A stretch of DNA of 64,000 nucleotides, taken from Streptomyces pristinaespiralis. GTDB lineage: Bacteria; Actinomycetota; Actinomycetes; Streptomycetales; Streptomycetaceae. A program made the position numbers and the translations under genes. Positions 26,711-36,336 of this stretch are shown here, piece after piece. Location of the stretch: contig NZ_CP011340.1 in NCBI RefSeq assembly GCF_001278075.1, forward strand, positions 3,410,001 to 3,474,000, written 5' to 3'. The notes under the pieces are model-generated. The model saw nothing but the letters and a program-made list of their open reading frames with translations, did not search any database and was not told the origin of the DNA. Numbering within the stretch: position 1 is the first letter of the stretch; the number at the start of each line of letters is the position of its first letter.

Positions 26711-28729
26711 TCAGTCGGTGAGTTTCCGGGCAAGTTCTGTTGCGTCTGTGGTCGGTGAATCGCACACGAATCCGCGGCAGACGTACGCGGCCGAACTGCC
26801 GTTCACCAGGGGCCGGTCCCGCAGCAACGGGAACTCGTCGCTGTCCGGCTCCCCCACCGCGACCGCCGCACCCGGCGCCGTGCCCATCAGCGCCGTCAGG
26901 TGCAGCTCCCGCGTCGCCGGGTCGCCCGGCCGGCCGACGACCGCCACCTCGCGCGGCCCGTCGAGCAGCGCCTCCGCAGCCGCGAGGCCCCAGCCGATGA
27001 ACCGAGGGGCACGCGGCCCGAGCCCCTTGACGACGCCCAGGGCGCCTTCCGCCGCGGTGCGGTGGGCCTCGGAGCCGGTGTGCGCCGAGTACAGCAGCAG
27101 CGCGGCGGCCGCCGCCGACCAGCCGGAGGGAGCGGCGTTGTCCGTGGGGTCCTGCGGGCGGCGGATCAGCGGCTCGGCGTCGTGCGCGGTGTCGTACAGC
27201 GCGCAGCCCTCCCCGGTGAACCGGTCCATGACCATGTCCAGAAGGAAGCCCGCGAATTCCAGCCAGCTGCCCTCGCCGCCGACCGCCGCGAGCGCCAGGA
27301 AGCCCTCCGCGACGTCCGCGTAGTCCTCCAGCACACCGGCGTTCGCGCCGGGCCTGCCGTCCTTGGACGTGCGGTGCAGGCGCACGCCACCGGCCTCGAA
27401 GTCCATGTGCACCCGCACCAGCAGGTCCGCGGCCTCCGTGGCGCGCTCGACGAGGTCCGGCCTGCCGAAGAAGGCGCCGGTCTCGGCGAGTGCGGCGATC
27501 GCGAGCCCGTTCCAGGCGGCCACGACCTTGTCGTCGCGGCCCGGGCGCGGCCGCTCCTCGCGGGCCGCGAGCAGCCGCTGCCTGAGGTCCGCGTCGGCCT
27601 CGCCGTGCGGGAGCCGGAGGACGGACGAGCCCTCCTCGAAGGTGCCCTCCTCGGTCACCGCGAAGAGCTCGGCCGCCCGTGCCCCGTCCTCCTCGCCGAG
27701 CACCTCGCGCAGCTGCGCGGGCGTCCACACGTAGAACGCGCCCTCGGCGTGACCGCCGTCCGCCGTGTCGCTGTCCGCGTCGAGCGCGGAGGCGAAGCCG
27801 CCCTCGGAGGTGCGCAGCTCGCGCACCAGGAAGTCAGCGGTCTCCAGCGCCACCCTCCTGGCCAGATCGCTGCCGGTGGCACGCCACAGGTGGGCGTACA
27901 CCCGGCACAGCAGGGCGTTGTCGTAGAGCATCTTCTCGAAGTGCGGGACGACCCACTCGCGGTCCACCGAGTAGCGGGCGAACCCGCCGCCGAGCTGGTC
28001 GTAGATGCCGCCGCGGGCCATCGCCTCGCAGGTGTCGGCGGCCATCTGCAGGGCGCCCTCGGCGCCGGTGCGCGCGTGGTGCCGCAGCAGGAACTCCAGG
28101 ACCATCGACGGCGGGAACTTCGGCGCGCCGCCGAAGCCGCCGTGCCGCTCGTCGTAGTCCCGGGTCAGCCCGAGCAGCGCCTGTGCCAGCTCCTCCTCGC
28201 CGGGCACCCCGTCGCCGCCGACCACGAGCGAGCGCGCGGCCAGGTCGGAGGCGATCCGCTGCGCGACCTCGCCGACCTCGTCACGGCGGCCGGTCCAGGC
28301 GTCGCTGACGCCTTCCAGCACCTGACGGAAGGAGGGCATGCCGTGCCGGGGCGCGGGCGGGAAGTAGGTCCCGAAGTAGAACGGCTCCCCGTCGGCCGTC
28401 ATCCACACGGACATCGGCCAGCCGCCCTGCCCGGTCGCGGCCTGCACGGCCTCCATGTAGACGGCGTCCACATCGGGCCGCTCCTCACGGTCGACCTTGA
28501 TGTTGACGAAGTGCTCGTTCATGTACGCGGCGGTCTCCGCGTCCTCGAAACTCTCGTGCGCGAGCACATGGCACCAGTGGCAGCTGCTGTATCCGACGCT
28601 CAGGAACACCGGAACATCGCGCCGCCTCGCCTCTTCGAAGGCGGCGGGCTCCCACTGCCACCAGTCGACGGGGTTGTCGGCGTGCTGGAGGAGATACGGG
28701 GACGTGGCCTGCGCAAGTCGGTTCGCCAT
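26711..28729 (-). CDS. YyaL-type thioredoxin domain protein (DUF255 / AGE-like)
   Basis: 672-residue cytoplasmic protein of the YyaL/spermatogenesis-associated 20 family. An N-terminal thioredoxin-like domain carries CHWC at 50-53 ([12 protein letters not shown]) after the signature [20 protein letters not shown]. An (alpha/alpha) barrel of the N-acylglucosamine 2-epimerase type follows ([45 protein letters not shown]). The biochemical role of the family is not established. The ATG at 28729 has AAGGA eight bases upstream. An in-frame GTG six codons earlier is possible. Confidence 0.93.
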   Translation of the reverse strand: MANRLAQATSPYLLQHADNPVDWWQWEPAAFEEARRRDVPVFLSVGYSSCHWCHVLAHESFEDAETAAYMNEHFVNIKVDREERPDVDAVYMEAVQAATGQGGWPMSVWMTADGEPFYFGTYFPPAPRHGMPSFRQVLEGVSDAWTGRRDEVGEVAQRIASDLAARSLVVGGDGVPGEEELAQALLGLTRDYDERHGGFGGAPKFPPSMVLEFLLRHHARTGAEGALQMAADTCEAMARGGIYDQLGGGFARYSVDREWVVPHFEKMLYDNALLCRVYAHLWRATGSDLARRVALETADFLVRELRTSEGGFASALDADSDTADGGHAEGAFYVWTPAQLREVLGEEDGARAAELFAVTEEGTFEEGSSVLRLPHGEADADLRQRLLAAREERPRPGRDDKVVAAWNGLAIAALAETGAFFGRPDLVERATEAADLLVRVHMDFEAGGVRLHRTSKDGRPGANAGVLEDYADVAEGFLALAAVGGEGSWLEFAGFLLDMVMDRFTGEGCALYDTAHDAEPLIRRPQDPTDNAAPSGWSAAAAALLLYSAHTGSEAHRTAAEGALGVVKGLGPRAPRFIGWGLAAAEALLDGPREVAVVGRPGDPATRELHLTALMGTAPGAAVAVGEPDSDEFPLLRDRPLVNGSSAAYVCRGFVCDSPTTDATELARKLTD

Positions 28730-29256
28730 ACCTCCATCCTTGCGCACCCGCCCCGGCCCCCGCCCGGCGCCACGGGGGCATCGTTCGTGCCGCGCGCCCG
28801 ATCAGCGCCGCGTGGCGCGCGTGACGAAGGCGGCGCTGGCGTCCCGGCCGGGCGGAGGGCGAGCAGGTTCGTGTCTCGTCGCGCATCTCGCGGACGGGGG
28901 CGTAGGGGACGGCCGCCCGGTTCGTCGCCGGGCCGGCCGCCGACGCGATCACCACGGACGCTTCCGCGGACGGGACTTCCGCCTGCGGCCGGCTCCGGCC
29001 GCAGGCGGGGCGGTCTGCTCGGAATGGGACCAACTCGCCCCGGTTGAACCGGAACAGCGGTGCCGCGACGTGTCGAGCGGGCGGCGACGGGCGTCCCGCT
29101 GGTCCTCACGTACGTCCTCGACCCGGCGGCCCGCGTCCACCGGGACGGGACGTGTTCACCGGCGTGGTGAAGGCCGTGGCGCCCTTCGCCGTCGAGGTCG
29201 ACCTCTGCGCGCTCCGACCGCGCATCCACGAGCCCGCCCGCCCGGCCCGTGCCGGG
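28730..29256. other. gene-poor stretch with traces of a decayed gene
   Basis: This 527-base gap holds no intact gene that I can support. Hairpin-rich GC sequence occupies 28780-29000 (for example, GCCTGCGGCCGG facing CCGGCCGCAGGC at about 28981-29006). A protein-like segment is present at 29090-29255 and listed separately. No promoter stands out for the YyaL gene. Confidence 0.5.
29090..29255 (+). pseudogene. possible remnant of an S1-like RNA-binding protein
   Basis: In frame from 29149, the sequence reads DVFTGVVKAVAPFAVEVDL, close to the G-x-V-x-x-V-xPFG-x-FVDL core of S1 domains, and continues to a stop only inside the convergent gene. Just upstream, in another frame, VPLVLTYVLDPAARVHRDG also looks coding. 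Two coding-like fragments in adjacent frames with no start or ribosome-binding site suggest a frameshifted relic. Chance resemblance in GC-rich DNA cannot be excluded. Confidence 0.3.
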
Positions 29257-29811
29257 TCAGCGCACCGGCCGGTAGGTCGCGATGATCACGCCGCTGCTGG
29301 TCGGCCTGGCGCTCACCAGCTCCAGCTTCTTCATCGCGGCGTCGTCGGTGAACAGCTTCTTGCGCCCCTCGCCGGCCACCACCGGGTGGATCAGCAGCAC
29401 CAGTTCGTCCAGCAGGTCCCGCTCCAGCAGCGAGCGCACCAGCGTCGGGCTGCCGGCGACGGTGATGTCCTTGCCCTCGCCCGACCTGAGCTCGTCGACC
29501 GTGGCCACGAGATCGCCCTTGACCAGCGTGCTGTTCGCCCAGTCGTCGACGCTGTCCAGCGTCGACGAGAAGACGTACTTCGGCGATTCGTTGATCCACT
29601 TGGCGAATCCGGCGTCCTCGCCACTGGTCACGGTGGGCCAGTAACCGGCCCATTCGGTGAACGTCACCCGGCCCAGCAGGATCGTGTCCGCGGTCTCCAG
29701 CGTGTCGGCCAGTGCCGCGCCCATCTCCTCGTCGAACGCGAACTGCCATTCGTTCGGGGCCTGTGCGACACCGTCGAGCGAGATGAACAGACCTGAGACA
29801 ACCTTGCGCAT
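29257..29811 (-). CDS. dihydrofolate reductase-like (RibD C-terminal) protein
   Basis: 184-residue member of the RibD_C/DHFR-like family, NADPH-dependent reductases of mostly unknown substrate. Typical features are RKVVSGLFISLDGVAQAPNEW at the N-terminus, TILLGRVTFTEWAGYWP, KYVFSSTL, DITVAGSPTLVRSLLERDLLDEL and the closing LIHPVVAGEGRKLF-like strand (LIHPVVAGEGRK). The ATG is preceded by TGGAGGA. Divergence from true folate reductases makes antifolate resistance unlikely. It has the same direction as the AraC-like gene upstream but is 114 bases away. Confidence 0.9.
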   Translation of the reverse strand: MRKVVSGLFISLDGVAQAPNEWQFAFDEEMGAALADTLETADTILLGRVTFTEWAGYWPTVTSGEDAGFAKWINESPKYVFSSTLDSVDDWANSTLVKGDLVATVDELRSGEGKDITVAGSPTLVRSLLERDLLDELVLLIHPVVAGEGRKKLFTDDAAMKKLELVSARPTSSGVIIATYRPVR

Positions 29812-29925
29812 GATTCCTCCATGAGTGAGTGCGGAGTCCGCCGTCCGCCCCTGCCCGGGCCGCGCTGCGGCCGGGAGCGGGCCGACACCGTCGGCCACGT
29901 CATGAACACTAGGCAGCGCCGGGGC

Positions 29926-30627
29926 TCAGGTCTTGTACAGAAGCGACAGCGGCTCCGCGCCGTCCGGTGAGCTCAGCCGAGTGGCGGTCCGGCCGATGTA
30001 CCGGCTCAAGGACCGTGCCAGGTGCGGCTGGTCGAAGTACCCCAGCCGGTGGACGACGTCCTGGGCCGGCATCCCCTCCTGGACCAGTACCGCCGCCTGC
30101 CGCGCGCGGTCGATCTGCCGGACCGCGCCCTGTGTCAGGCCGGTGGCCGCGACGAACCGCCGCTGCAGGGTGCGGTCGGAGACGTCGGGGCGGGCCCCGC
30201 CGAGCACGGCGGGCACGATCGGGTCCTGGTCCACGATCCCCTCGCGCACCATCCGCAGGACGAACGCCTCCGCGTTGTCGTAGCCCGGGACGTGCCAGGC
30301 CGAACCCTTCAGCCACAGCGAACGCCGCGTCACGTCGGGGATCTCCGCGTTGCCGCCCACCAGGCCGCTGACGGGGATGTGCGGCATCGAGGTACCCAGG
30401 GCGAAACTGATCCCGAAGAAGACGGCGTCCTCGGGGACCGGCGCCTGGGACGCCCTCGGCTCCGGGCCCAGCACGGCGGCCTGCGGCCGGCCCTGGTGCT
30501 CCCAGAACACCAGCTCCCAGTGGGGTGTCGCGACCGACATCATCCGGGTCACGTCGACGCTCCGGCTGCGCCACACGCGCTCGATGTACGGCAGCTCCGA
30601 CGTCCGGCTCTCGATCACCAGACCCAT
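29926..30627 (-). CDS. AraC family transcriptional regulator
   Basis: 233-residue regulator. The N-terminal 130 residues are a sensor-like domain (DVTRMMSVATPHWELVFWEHQG, FGISFALGTSMPHIP). The C-terminal part has two AraC helix-turn-helix units, with RQIDRARQAAVLVQEG, DVVHRLGYFDQPHLARSLSRY and IGRTATRL. The start at 30627 (MGLVIESRTSELPY) has GGGGGG five bases upstream; the open frame continues 40 codons further but in non-conserved sequence. No operator is evident. The DHFR-like gene downstream is a possible target. Confidence 0.88.
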   Translation of the reverse strand: MGLVIESRTSELPYIERVWRSRSVDVTRMMSVATPHWELVFWEHQGRPQAAVLGPEPRASQAPVPEDAVFFGISFALGTSMPHIPVSGLVGGNAEIPDVTRRSLWLKGSAWHVPGYDNAEAFVLRMVREGIVDQDPIVPAVLGGARPDVSDRTLQRRFVAATGLTQGAVRQIDRARQAAVLVQEGMPAQDVVHRLGYFDQPHLARSLSRYIGRTATRLSSPDGAEPLSLLYKT

Positions 30628-30816
30628 CCCGGCCCCCCTCGCACGGCCACGGATCCCGAAGTCCCGGGACCCGGAAGGACTGCCAGTCTGACACCCCGCC
30701 CGCGGACTCTCCCGCCGGAACCTCTCGCACATCCTCCCCAGGACCACGACACTTGACCGCGCGACATCTGGGTAGCGAACTCAGAATTCGGGCTTCCAGG
30801 GGGACGGGGGACACGC

Positions 30817-33800
30817 ATGCGGGACAGCCACCGGGCTGAAGCGGAACGGCTGTTGGGCCGGGCGGTGGAGGAGGAGGTGCGGCGTTCGGGCGGGAGCTCG
30901 GACGCCGGGACGCTCCTCGCGCGGGGGCGCGCGGCTCTCGACTCGATGGCGGCGGGCGCGAGCGAGGAGTACGCGGCCTACGAGCACGCGCTCGCGGAGG
31001 CCGAGGCCGGGCAGCAGCCGCTGTCGCGGCGCTTCAGCCGGGAGACGCTGGGCGCGCCCGTGCTGGTCACCGCCGTCGCCGCCGTCGCCGCGATCGGCGC
31101 GGACGTCGCCCTCGGGACGGCGACGGGCACCGCGCTCGGGGCCGGTGCCGTCGTGGCCGTCGCCGGGGCGGCGACCACCGTCGCCAAGGTCACCGCCTCG
31201 CACTGGCCCGCGGCCCACCGCAGGGCGGGAGCACTGGCCCAGCCCGGCGGCGTCGAGCAGCTGCGGCTCCAGTGGCTGACGGCGCTGGAGGTACGGGGCA
31301 TCCGCCCGTTCCTTGACCAGCAGCGGATGCTGGCCGCGTCGGCCCGGCCCGCGAAGAAGGCCGCCGTCGTGCCGCAGCTGCGCGGTGCCGACCGGTCCGC
31401 CGCCGCGCGCCGCAGGTCCGTGCTGGAGCAGTCGTTCGGGCATCTCCCGCAGCCCGAGGGGCCGTTCGCCGGCCGCAGGGAGCCGATGGCGCAGATCACC
31501 CAGTGGGTGCACGCGGCGCGCGCGTCGACACAGACCCTGCCGGTGGTGGTGGTCCTGCACGGTGACCCGGGCTCGGGACGCACGACGCTCGCGGTGCGCG
31601 CCGCCCACCATCTCAAGGACCTGTTCCGGGGCGCGTGCGTGGTCGATCTGCGGGGCGACGGCGAGCAGCCGCTGCCCACCCGGGACGCGCTGCTGCACCT
31701 GCTGAACCGGCTCGGTGCGCCGCGCGAGCAGCTCCTCTTCCGGGAGCGTGCCTCCGCGGAGCAGCAGGTGCGGCGGCTCGGCGAGCTGTACCACCAGTAC
31801 CTGACCGGGCTGCCGGTGACGGTGGTGCTCGACGACGCGAGCGACCCGGACCAGGTCCGCGCACTGCTGCCGGAACGGTCCGACAGCCTGGTGCTGGTGA
31901 CCGCCCGCGCCCCGCTCGGCCTCCCCGACGACATCCCGGCCCGGGTGCACCAGCTGCCGGTGGAGGCACTGGACGCGGCGGGTGCCGAGGAGCTGCTGCG
32001 GGCCGCGGCGGCGGATTCGGCCCCGGGACCGTACGACGTCCGGTCCGCGGAGGAGGTCCGGGAGCTGTGCGGCGGGCTGCCGCTGGCGCTGCGGACGGCG
32101 GGCTCCTCGCTGGGCGAGCGTTCCGCGGACCGTCTGGCGGCGGACCTCCGCGCCCTGGGACCGCTGGATCCGGTCGAGCGTGCGCTGCGGCTGCGCTACA
32201 CCGACCAGCCGGAGCAGGGGCGGCGGCTGCTGCGCCGGCTGGCGCTGGCAGGCCGCGCCTCGCTCGGCCCGGCGGCGGCCGCGGCGCTGCTGGAGACCGA
32301 CGAGAAGGAGGCGAAGCGGCTGCTGGCGGCCCTCGCGCAGGCGGGGCTGATCGACCATGTGCGTACGGGGCGTTACCGCCTGCACGACGCGGTGCGCCGC
32401 TTCGCCAGGGCCCGGCTGACGGACGAGGAGGACGCCGCCGCCCGCGGGGCGGCCCAGGAGCGGCTGATCCGGAACTACGCGGAGCTGGCCGGCGCGGTGA
32501 TCCGGATGGTCGACGGCAAGATGTCGACGCGGGCGGGGCAGTTCGGGGCGTACGGCTTCCCCTCGCTGGACGCGGCGCTGCGCTGGCTCGACGAAGAGTC
32601 GAGCTTCATCACCTCGGCGCTGCGGCACGCGGAGGGCGTGGACCAGCAGGCCGTGCTCGGGCTGCTGGGCGCGCTGTGCGACTACTGCCTGCTGCGCGGC
32701 GACCTGTACCGGCTGGGTGAGATCAGCGAACTCACCCAGGCCGTGGACCAGGGGCTGCTGGAGCGCTCCGTGCGCTGGCGCACCGGTATCGCGGCCCGGC
32801 AGCTCGGCGAGCTGGACAAGGCGCGTACGACGCTGTCGTCGGTGGTGGGCCTGTACCGGGAGGCGCACCACGACGCGGGTGCGGCGCTCGCGCTGTGCTC
32901 GCTCGGGATCACCCTGCACCACCAGGGCAATCTCACGGAGGCGGCGGCGAAGCTGCACGAGGCGATCGCGCTCCAGGAGTCGCAGGAGCAGGCGGAGGAC
33001 CGTGCCTGGTCGCTGCACGCGCTGGCCGCGGTGGAACGCGACCGGGCGAATCTCGCCGAGGCCCTGCGGCTGCTGGAGACGGCGCTGGCGCTGCACCGGG
33101 AGGGCGAGTCCCTGCACGGCGAGGCCTGGTCGCAGTTCCAGTTGGGGCAGGTGTTCCTGCGCATGGGCGACGTGCCCGCCGCCCGGAGCGCGCTGGAGGT
33201 GGCGCTGGACCTGTACGGCCGCACCCGCGACGCCCGCGGCGAGGCATGGGCGCTGACCCAGCTGGCACGTGCCCGGCTCGTCGACGGCGACCCCGCGCCG
33301 GCGGTGGAGGACCTGCGCCGGGCGCTGGCCAGGCACCGCGAGAACGAGGACGCCCGCGGCGAGGCGTGGACCCTCTACTACCTGGGCCAGGCGTTGGAGG
33401 AGTCCGGCGACCGCGACCAGGCGGTACGGGAGCTGGAGCGGGCGCGGACGATGTTCTCCCGGATGCGGGACGTGTACGGGCTGGCCTGCGCCCGGCACCA
33501 CTCCGGCCGGGTCACCCGCGACCAGCTCGCGGCCAGGACGGGCAGCCTGCGCAACTCCGGCTTCGCCCGTCAGCTCCTGGTCGACGCCCGCGCCGACTTC
33601 GCCCGGATCGGCGTCGCGCACGGCGAGGCGTGGACATGCCTGGAGCTGGCGATGATCGACGCCGGGAACAGCCGCGCGCCGCAGGCGCTGGAGCTGTGCG
33701 ACGAGGCGGCGGCGCTGTTCACCTCGTACGGCGACGAGCGCGGCGCCGACTGGGCGCGTTTCCTGCGCTGCACGCTCCTGCCCTACGCCTCGCCCGGCGG

Positions 33801-34014
33801 CATCGAGGTCGGCACGGTCGTCGCCCAGCAGGAGCTGTCCGAGCTGATGGCCACCCGCCATTCGTCACGCGACGCCAAGCTGGAGGACTGCGCGGAGACC
33901 CTGGCGGTGATGCTGGAGCGGGGTGTCCGGCTGGAGGACGGCTGGCAGGCCTGGCAGCTGAACATGGTCCCGAACCGGCATGCACGGGAGGTCATGGGCG
34001 TGCCGGTCGGCTGA
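30817..34014 (+). CDS. NB-ARC/TPR STAND-class ATPase with N-terminal membrane hairpin
   Basis: 1065-residue signal-transduction ATPase. Residues 79-126 form two hydrophobic helices, likely a membrane hairpin. The NB-ARC domain spans about 215-600: GPFAGRREPM, Walker A GDPGSGRTT (249-257), Walker B VVLDDASD (D339-D340), sensor LVLVTAR, and GGLPLAL (419-425). About eight TPR units follow (640-990), with repeats such as LCSLGITLHHQGNLTEAA and YLGQALEESGDRDQAV. The Walker A lysine is Arg255, so nucleotide binding may be altered. There is no DNA-binding domain, unlike AfsR/SARP relatives, which suggests protein-protein scaffolding or stress sensing. It starts at ATG 30817 and is monocistronic. Confidence 0.88.
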   Translation: MRDSHRAEAERLLGRAVEEEVRRSGGSSDAGTLLARGRAALDSMAAGASEEYAAYEHALAEAEAGQQPLSRRFSRETLGAPVLVTAVAAVAAIGADVALGTATGTALGAGAVVAVAGAATTVAKVTASHWPAAHRRAGALAQPGGVEQLRLQWLTALEVRGIRPFLDQQRMLAASARPAKKAAVVPQLRGADRSAAARRRSVLEQSFGHLPQPEGPFAGRREPMAQITQWVHAARASTQTLPVVVVLHGDPGSGRTTLAVRAAHHLKDLFRGACVVDLRGDGEQPLPTRDALLHLLNRLGAPREQLLFRERASAEQQVRRLGELYHQYLTGLPVTVVLDDASDPDQVRALLPERSDSLVLVTARAPLGLPDDIPARVHQLPVEALDAAGAEELLRAAAADSAPGPYDVRSAEEVRELCGGLPLALRTAGSSLGERSADRLAADLRALGPLDPVERALRLRYTDQPEQGRRLLRRLALAGRASLGPAAAAALLETDEKEAKRLLAALAQAGLIDHVRTGRYRLHDAVRRFARARLTDEEDAAARGAAQERLIRNYAELAGAVIRMVDGKMSTRAGQFGAYGFPSLDAALRWLDEESSFITSALRHAEGVDQQAVLGLLGALCDYCLLRGDLYRLGEISELTQAVDQGLLERSVRWRTGIAARQLGELDKARTTLSSVVGLYREAHHDAGAALALCSLGITLHHQGNLTEAAAKLHEAIALQESQEQAEDRAWSLHALAAVERDRANLAEALRLLETALALHREGESLHGEAWSQFQLGQVFLRMGDVPAARSALEVALDLYGRTRDARGEAWALTQLARARLVDGDPAPAVEDLRRALARHRENEDARGEAWTLYYLGQALEESGDRDQAVRELERARTMFSRMRDVYGLACARHHSGRVTRDQLAARTGSLRNSGFARQLLVDARADFARIGVAHGEAWTCLELAMIDAGNSRAPQALELCDEAAALFTSYGDERGADWARFLRCTLLPYASPGGIEVGTVVAQQELSELMATRHSSRDAKLEDCAETLAVMLERGVRLEDGWQAWQLNMVPNRHAREVMGVPVG

Positions 34015-34030
34015 GGCGCGAGGAGTCCGG

Positions 34031-34071
34031 ACGGCCGGCCGGCTCGCGGCGGAGCGGGGGCGGCCGGCCGT
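34031..34071. terminator. terminator between the STAND gene and the DoxX gene
   Basis: Perfect 11-bp stem ACGGCCGGCCG with a 19-base loop. It lies exactly between the convergent stops at 34014 and 34072. Confidence 0.7.
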
Positions 34072-34422
34072 TCACGGCGACGCCAGGCGCAGCGCCAGAG
34101 ACGCGGCGACCAGCAGGAGGAACGGCAAGGGGGCCGGCAGGTGGGCCCAGCGACCCGAGCACGCGATCACGAGCATCGCACCCGCGTAGTAAAGGATCAG
34201 CCCGACGGACGCCGCGACGCCGATCGGGCCCCATCCGATGCCGATCAGCAGCCCCAGCACACCGGCTCCCTTGAGGGCGCCCAGTGCGGGGAGCCAGGTG
34301 AGCGGCACTCCGTAGCTCGTCAGGTTGTCGATGATCCACCGGGGGCGGATCAAATGGTTGGCGGCCGAGTAGCCGCTGGTCGCGGCGGCGAGGAGGGTGA
34401 ATACGACATAGGCCGTGGACAT
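34072..34422 (-). CDS. DoxX family membrane protein
   Basis: 116-residue protein with four membrane helices of the DoxX/DoxX-like type. It opens MSTAYVVFTLLAAATSGYSA and carries RPRWIIDNLTSYGVPLTWLP and LGALKGAGVLGLLIGIG. Such proteins are linked to thiol/oxidative stress or quinone chemistry but lack a firm function. The start at 34422 has GGAG upstream. It is divergent from a LysR gene 116 bases away, the usual arrangement for a LysR regulator and its target. A paralogue sits at 47720-48067. Confidence 0.85.
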   Translation of the reverse strand: MSTAYVVFTLLAAATSGYSAANHLIRPRWIIDNLTSYGVPLTWLPALGALKGAGVLGLLIGIGWGPIGVAASVGLILYYAGAMLVIACSGRWAHLPAPLPFLLLVAASLALRLASP

Positions 34423-34538
34423 GACGGACTCCGGTCGGACGGGACGAGGGCGGCCGGGGCAGAGCCGACGCCCCGTGGCATCAACCCTGGCGAGTCGGCC
34501 GACAGCGCGTCCAATAGCCGTTTCCATAGCCTGACGGC

Positions 34539-35432
34539 ATGGACATCGACACCCGGTTGCTGCGTTCCTTCACCGCCGTGGCCGAGGAGGGGAATCTGAC
34601 ACGCGCCGCCCAGCGGCTCTTCGTGGCCCAGCCAACGCTGACCAAGCAGATCAGGCAGTTGGAGACGCTGCTGGGTGTTCCGCTGTTCACCCGCTCCCGG
34701 GCCGGGATGCGACTCACCGCGGCGGGCCGCGCCCTCGCGGACGAGGCGGCCGGGGTGCTGGCGTGCTGGGACCGGGCGGTCCGCGAGACGCGGGGCGCGG
34801 CCGGGCGGGAGGCCCGTGTGCTGCGGGTCGGTTTCGTCGCGAGCGCGGCCAACGAGTCGACGCAGGCGATCGTCGCGGAGTTCGCACGCCGCCGTCCGGA
34901 CTGGCGGGTCCTTCTGCGGCACACCGACTGGACCGACCCGTCCGCGGGCCTCGCCGACGGCGCGGTGGACGCGGCGCTCGTCCGCGTGCCGTTCCCCGGC
35001 CACGACGCCTTCCGTGTCGAGGAACTCCTCACCGAGCCGCGCTGGGTCGCCCTGTGGGACGCCCATCCGCTGGCCGCGCTGGACGAGATCCCGTTCGACC
35101 GGCTGCGGGACGAGCCGTTCGTGGCAGCCCCTCCGGAAACCGGGACCTGGCGGGACTTCTGGGTCGGCGACGACGCCGACGACGGCCGCACCGCCCTGAT
35201 CGGGGCCGTCGCCCGCAACACGGACGAATGGCTGGCGGCGATCGCGGGCGGCCACGGCATCAGCCTCACTCCTGCGGCCTCGGCCCGCTTCTACCCCCGC
35301 CCCGGCATCACCTACCGCCCGGTCACCGGCCTCACCCCGACCCGCGTCGGCGTCGCCTGGCCCCCGTCCTCGACCACCGGTCCCGCTCTCCAGGACTTCG
35401 TCCGCTCCTGCCTCACCACGTTCGAGCGGTGA
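34539..35432 (+). CDS. LysR family transcriptional regulator
   Basis: 297-residue LTTR with the standard N-terminal winged HTH (MDIDTRLLRSFTAVAEEGNLTRAAQRLFVAQPTLTKQIRQLE in function, read here as ENLTRAA/PTLTKQI landmarks) and a substrate-binding domain starting at VLRVGFVASAANESTQAI. LysR proteins usually activate a divergent neighbour, here the DoxX gene. The effector is unknown. Confidence 0.93.
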   Translation: MDIDTRLLRSFTAVAEEGNLTRAAQRLFVAQPTLTKQIRQLETLLGVPLFTRSRAGMRLTAAGRALADEAAGVLACWDRAVRETRGAAGREARVLRVGFVASAANESTQAIVAEFARRRPDWRVLLRHTDWTDPSAGLADGAVDAALVRVPFPGHDAFRVEELLTEPRWVALWDAHPLAALDEIPFDRLRDEPFVAAPPETGTWRDFWVGDDADDGRTALIGAVARNTDEWLAAIAGGHGISLTPAASARFYPRPGITYRPVTGLTPTRVGVAWPPSSTTGPALQDFVRSCLTTFER

Positions 35433-35510
35433 CCGTGGCGGTGGTGGCCGCCGGCACCCGCCCGCATCCACGAAGCCGCCTCCGTGCCGGCGGACGGTAG
35501 CGTCGCCCGG

Positions 35511-35888
35511 ATGAACGACCACGACGGCGTGTACACGGGCAACGCGGGCAAGGACGCGGCGCTGGACCGGGGTTGGCTGCTCGGGCACTTCAAGGACGCC
35601 GGCGACGTTCGGCACACTGAGGCCGTGGAGATCAAGTGGGGCGTCCACCCGCGCGGTGACGAGCGTGCGCTGTGGGTGCGAGGTGATCGGCGGACTGCGC
35701 TGCTCGTGCTGATCAGCGGCCGCTTCCGGGTCCGTCTCCCCGGCCGGGACGTCCTGCTCGCGGAGCAGGGTGACTATGCGGTGTGGGGGCGGGGCGTCGA
35801 CCACTCGTGGGTCGCCGAGGAGGACTCGGTGGTGCTGACGGTGCGGTGGCCGTCGGTGCCGGGGTACGCGGTGCCGGACGGGGTGTGA
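35511..35888 (+). CDS. cupin-fold small protein
   Basis: 125-residue cytoplasmic protein. The C-terminal half has the cupin pattern: EIKWGVHPRGDERALWV, LLVLISGRFRVRLPGRDVLL, EQGDYAVWGRGVDHSW, and VVLTVRWPS. The metal-binding His residues of motif 1 are only partly kept, so enzymatic activity is doubtful. These proteins are often labelled as signal peptidase by error. The ATG at 35511 lacks a strong ribosome-binding site; GTG at 35484 is an alternative. It lies downstream of lysR on the same strand with a 78-base gap. Confidence 0.75.
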   Translation: MNDHDGVYTGNAGKDAALDRGWLLGHFKDAGDVRHTEAVEIKWGVHPRGDERALWVRGDRRTALLVLISGRFRVRLPGRDVLLAEQGDYAVWGRGVDHSWVAEEDSVVLTVRWPSVPGYAVPDGV

Positions 35889-36030
35889 GCACCGGGTCCG
35901 GCGGCCAGCGGAGTACGGGTCGGCGAGCCGGACGGGTCGGGCGGCCTGCTCCGGGACGCGATCCGGAGAGCGGGCGCGTACCTGACGGCGGTCGGTTGGG
36001 CGTCACCGGGGAGATCGGGTACGGCGCACA

Positions 36031-36070
36031 GCGTGACACCACGACACCGGGTGGTGCCGTGGTGTCACGC
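36031..36070. terminator. strong hairpin between convergent genes
   Basis: Perfect 13-bp stem GCGTGACACCACG with a 14-base loop that itself contains CACC/GGTG. It is 21 bases from the stop of the small membrane protein gene at 36091 and about 140 bases past the cupin gene. Confidence 0.75.
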
Positions 36071-36090
36071 CGGCAACGACGTACGCCCCT

Positions 36091-36336
36091 CTAGGCCGCC
36101 GAGCCGCCGGCCTGCTTCTTGGAGGCGCCGGCCGTCTCCGGCTCCGGCTCCTCCTCGAAGTTCACGCGGCCCATGTGACGGTTCATGGACTTCATCAGGG
36201 CCCACACGCCCACAGCCAGCGCCGCGAAGACGAGGAAGCCGAGGACACCGGGGGTGACCTTGTTCTCGTCGAGCTCCTTGGCGAGGGTGGCCATGTGCGT
36301 CATTGCGAGGTGTGCGCTTGCGCTCATGTCAGGCAT
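36091..36336 (-). CDS. small single-span membrane protein downstream of mca
   Basis: 81-residue conserved hypothetical protein. One hydrophobic helix (VLGFLVFAALAVGVWALMK) sits in the middle, with a basic stretch after it and a Glu/Pro-rich C-terminus. The ATG at 36336 has GGGA five bases upstream and overlaps the mca stop, so the two genes are co-transcribed. A second ATG three codons in is possible. The function is unknown; coupling to mca may hint at a link to detoxification at the membrane. Confidence 0.7.
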   Translation of the reverse strand: MPDMSASAHLAMTHMATLAKELDENKVTPGVLGFLVFAALAVGVWALMKSMNRHMGRVNFEEEPEPETAGASKKQAGGSAA

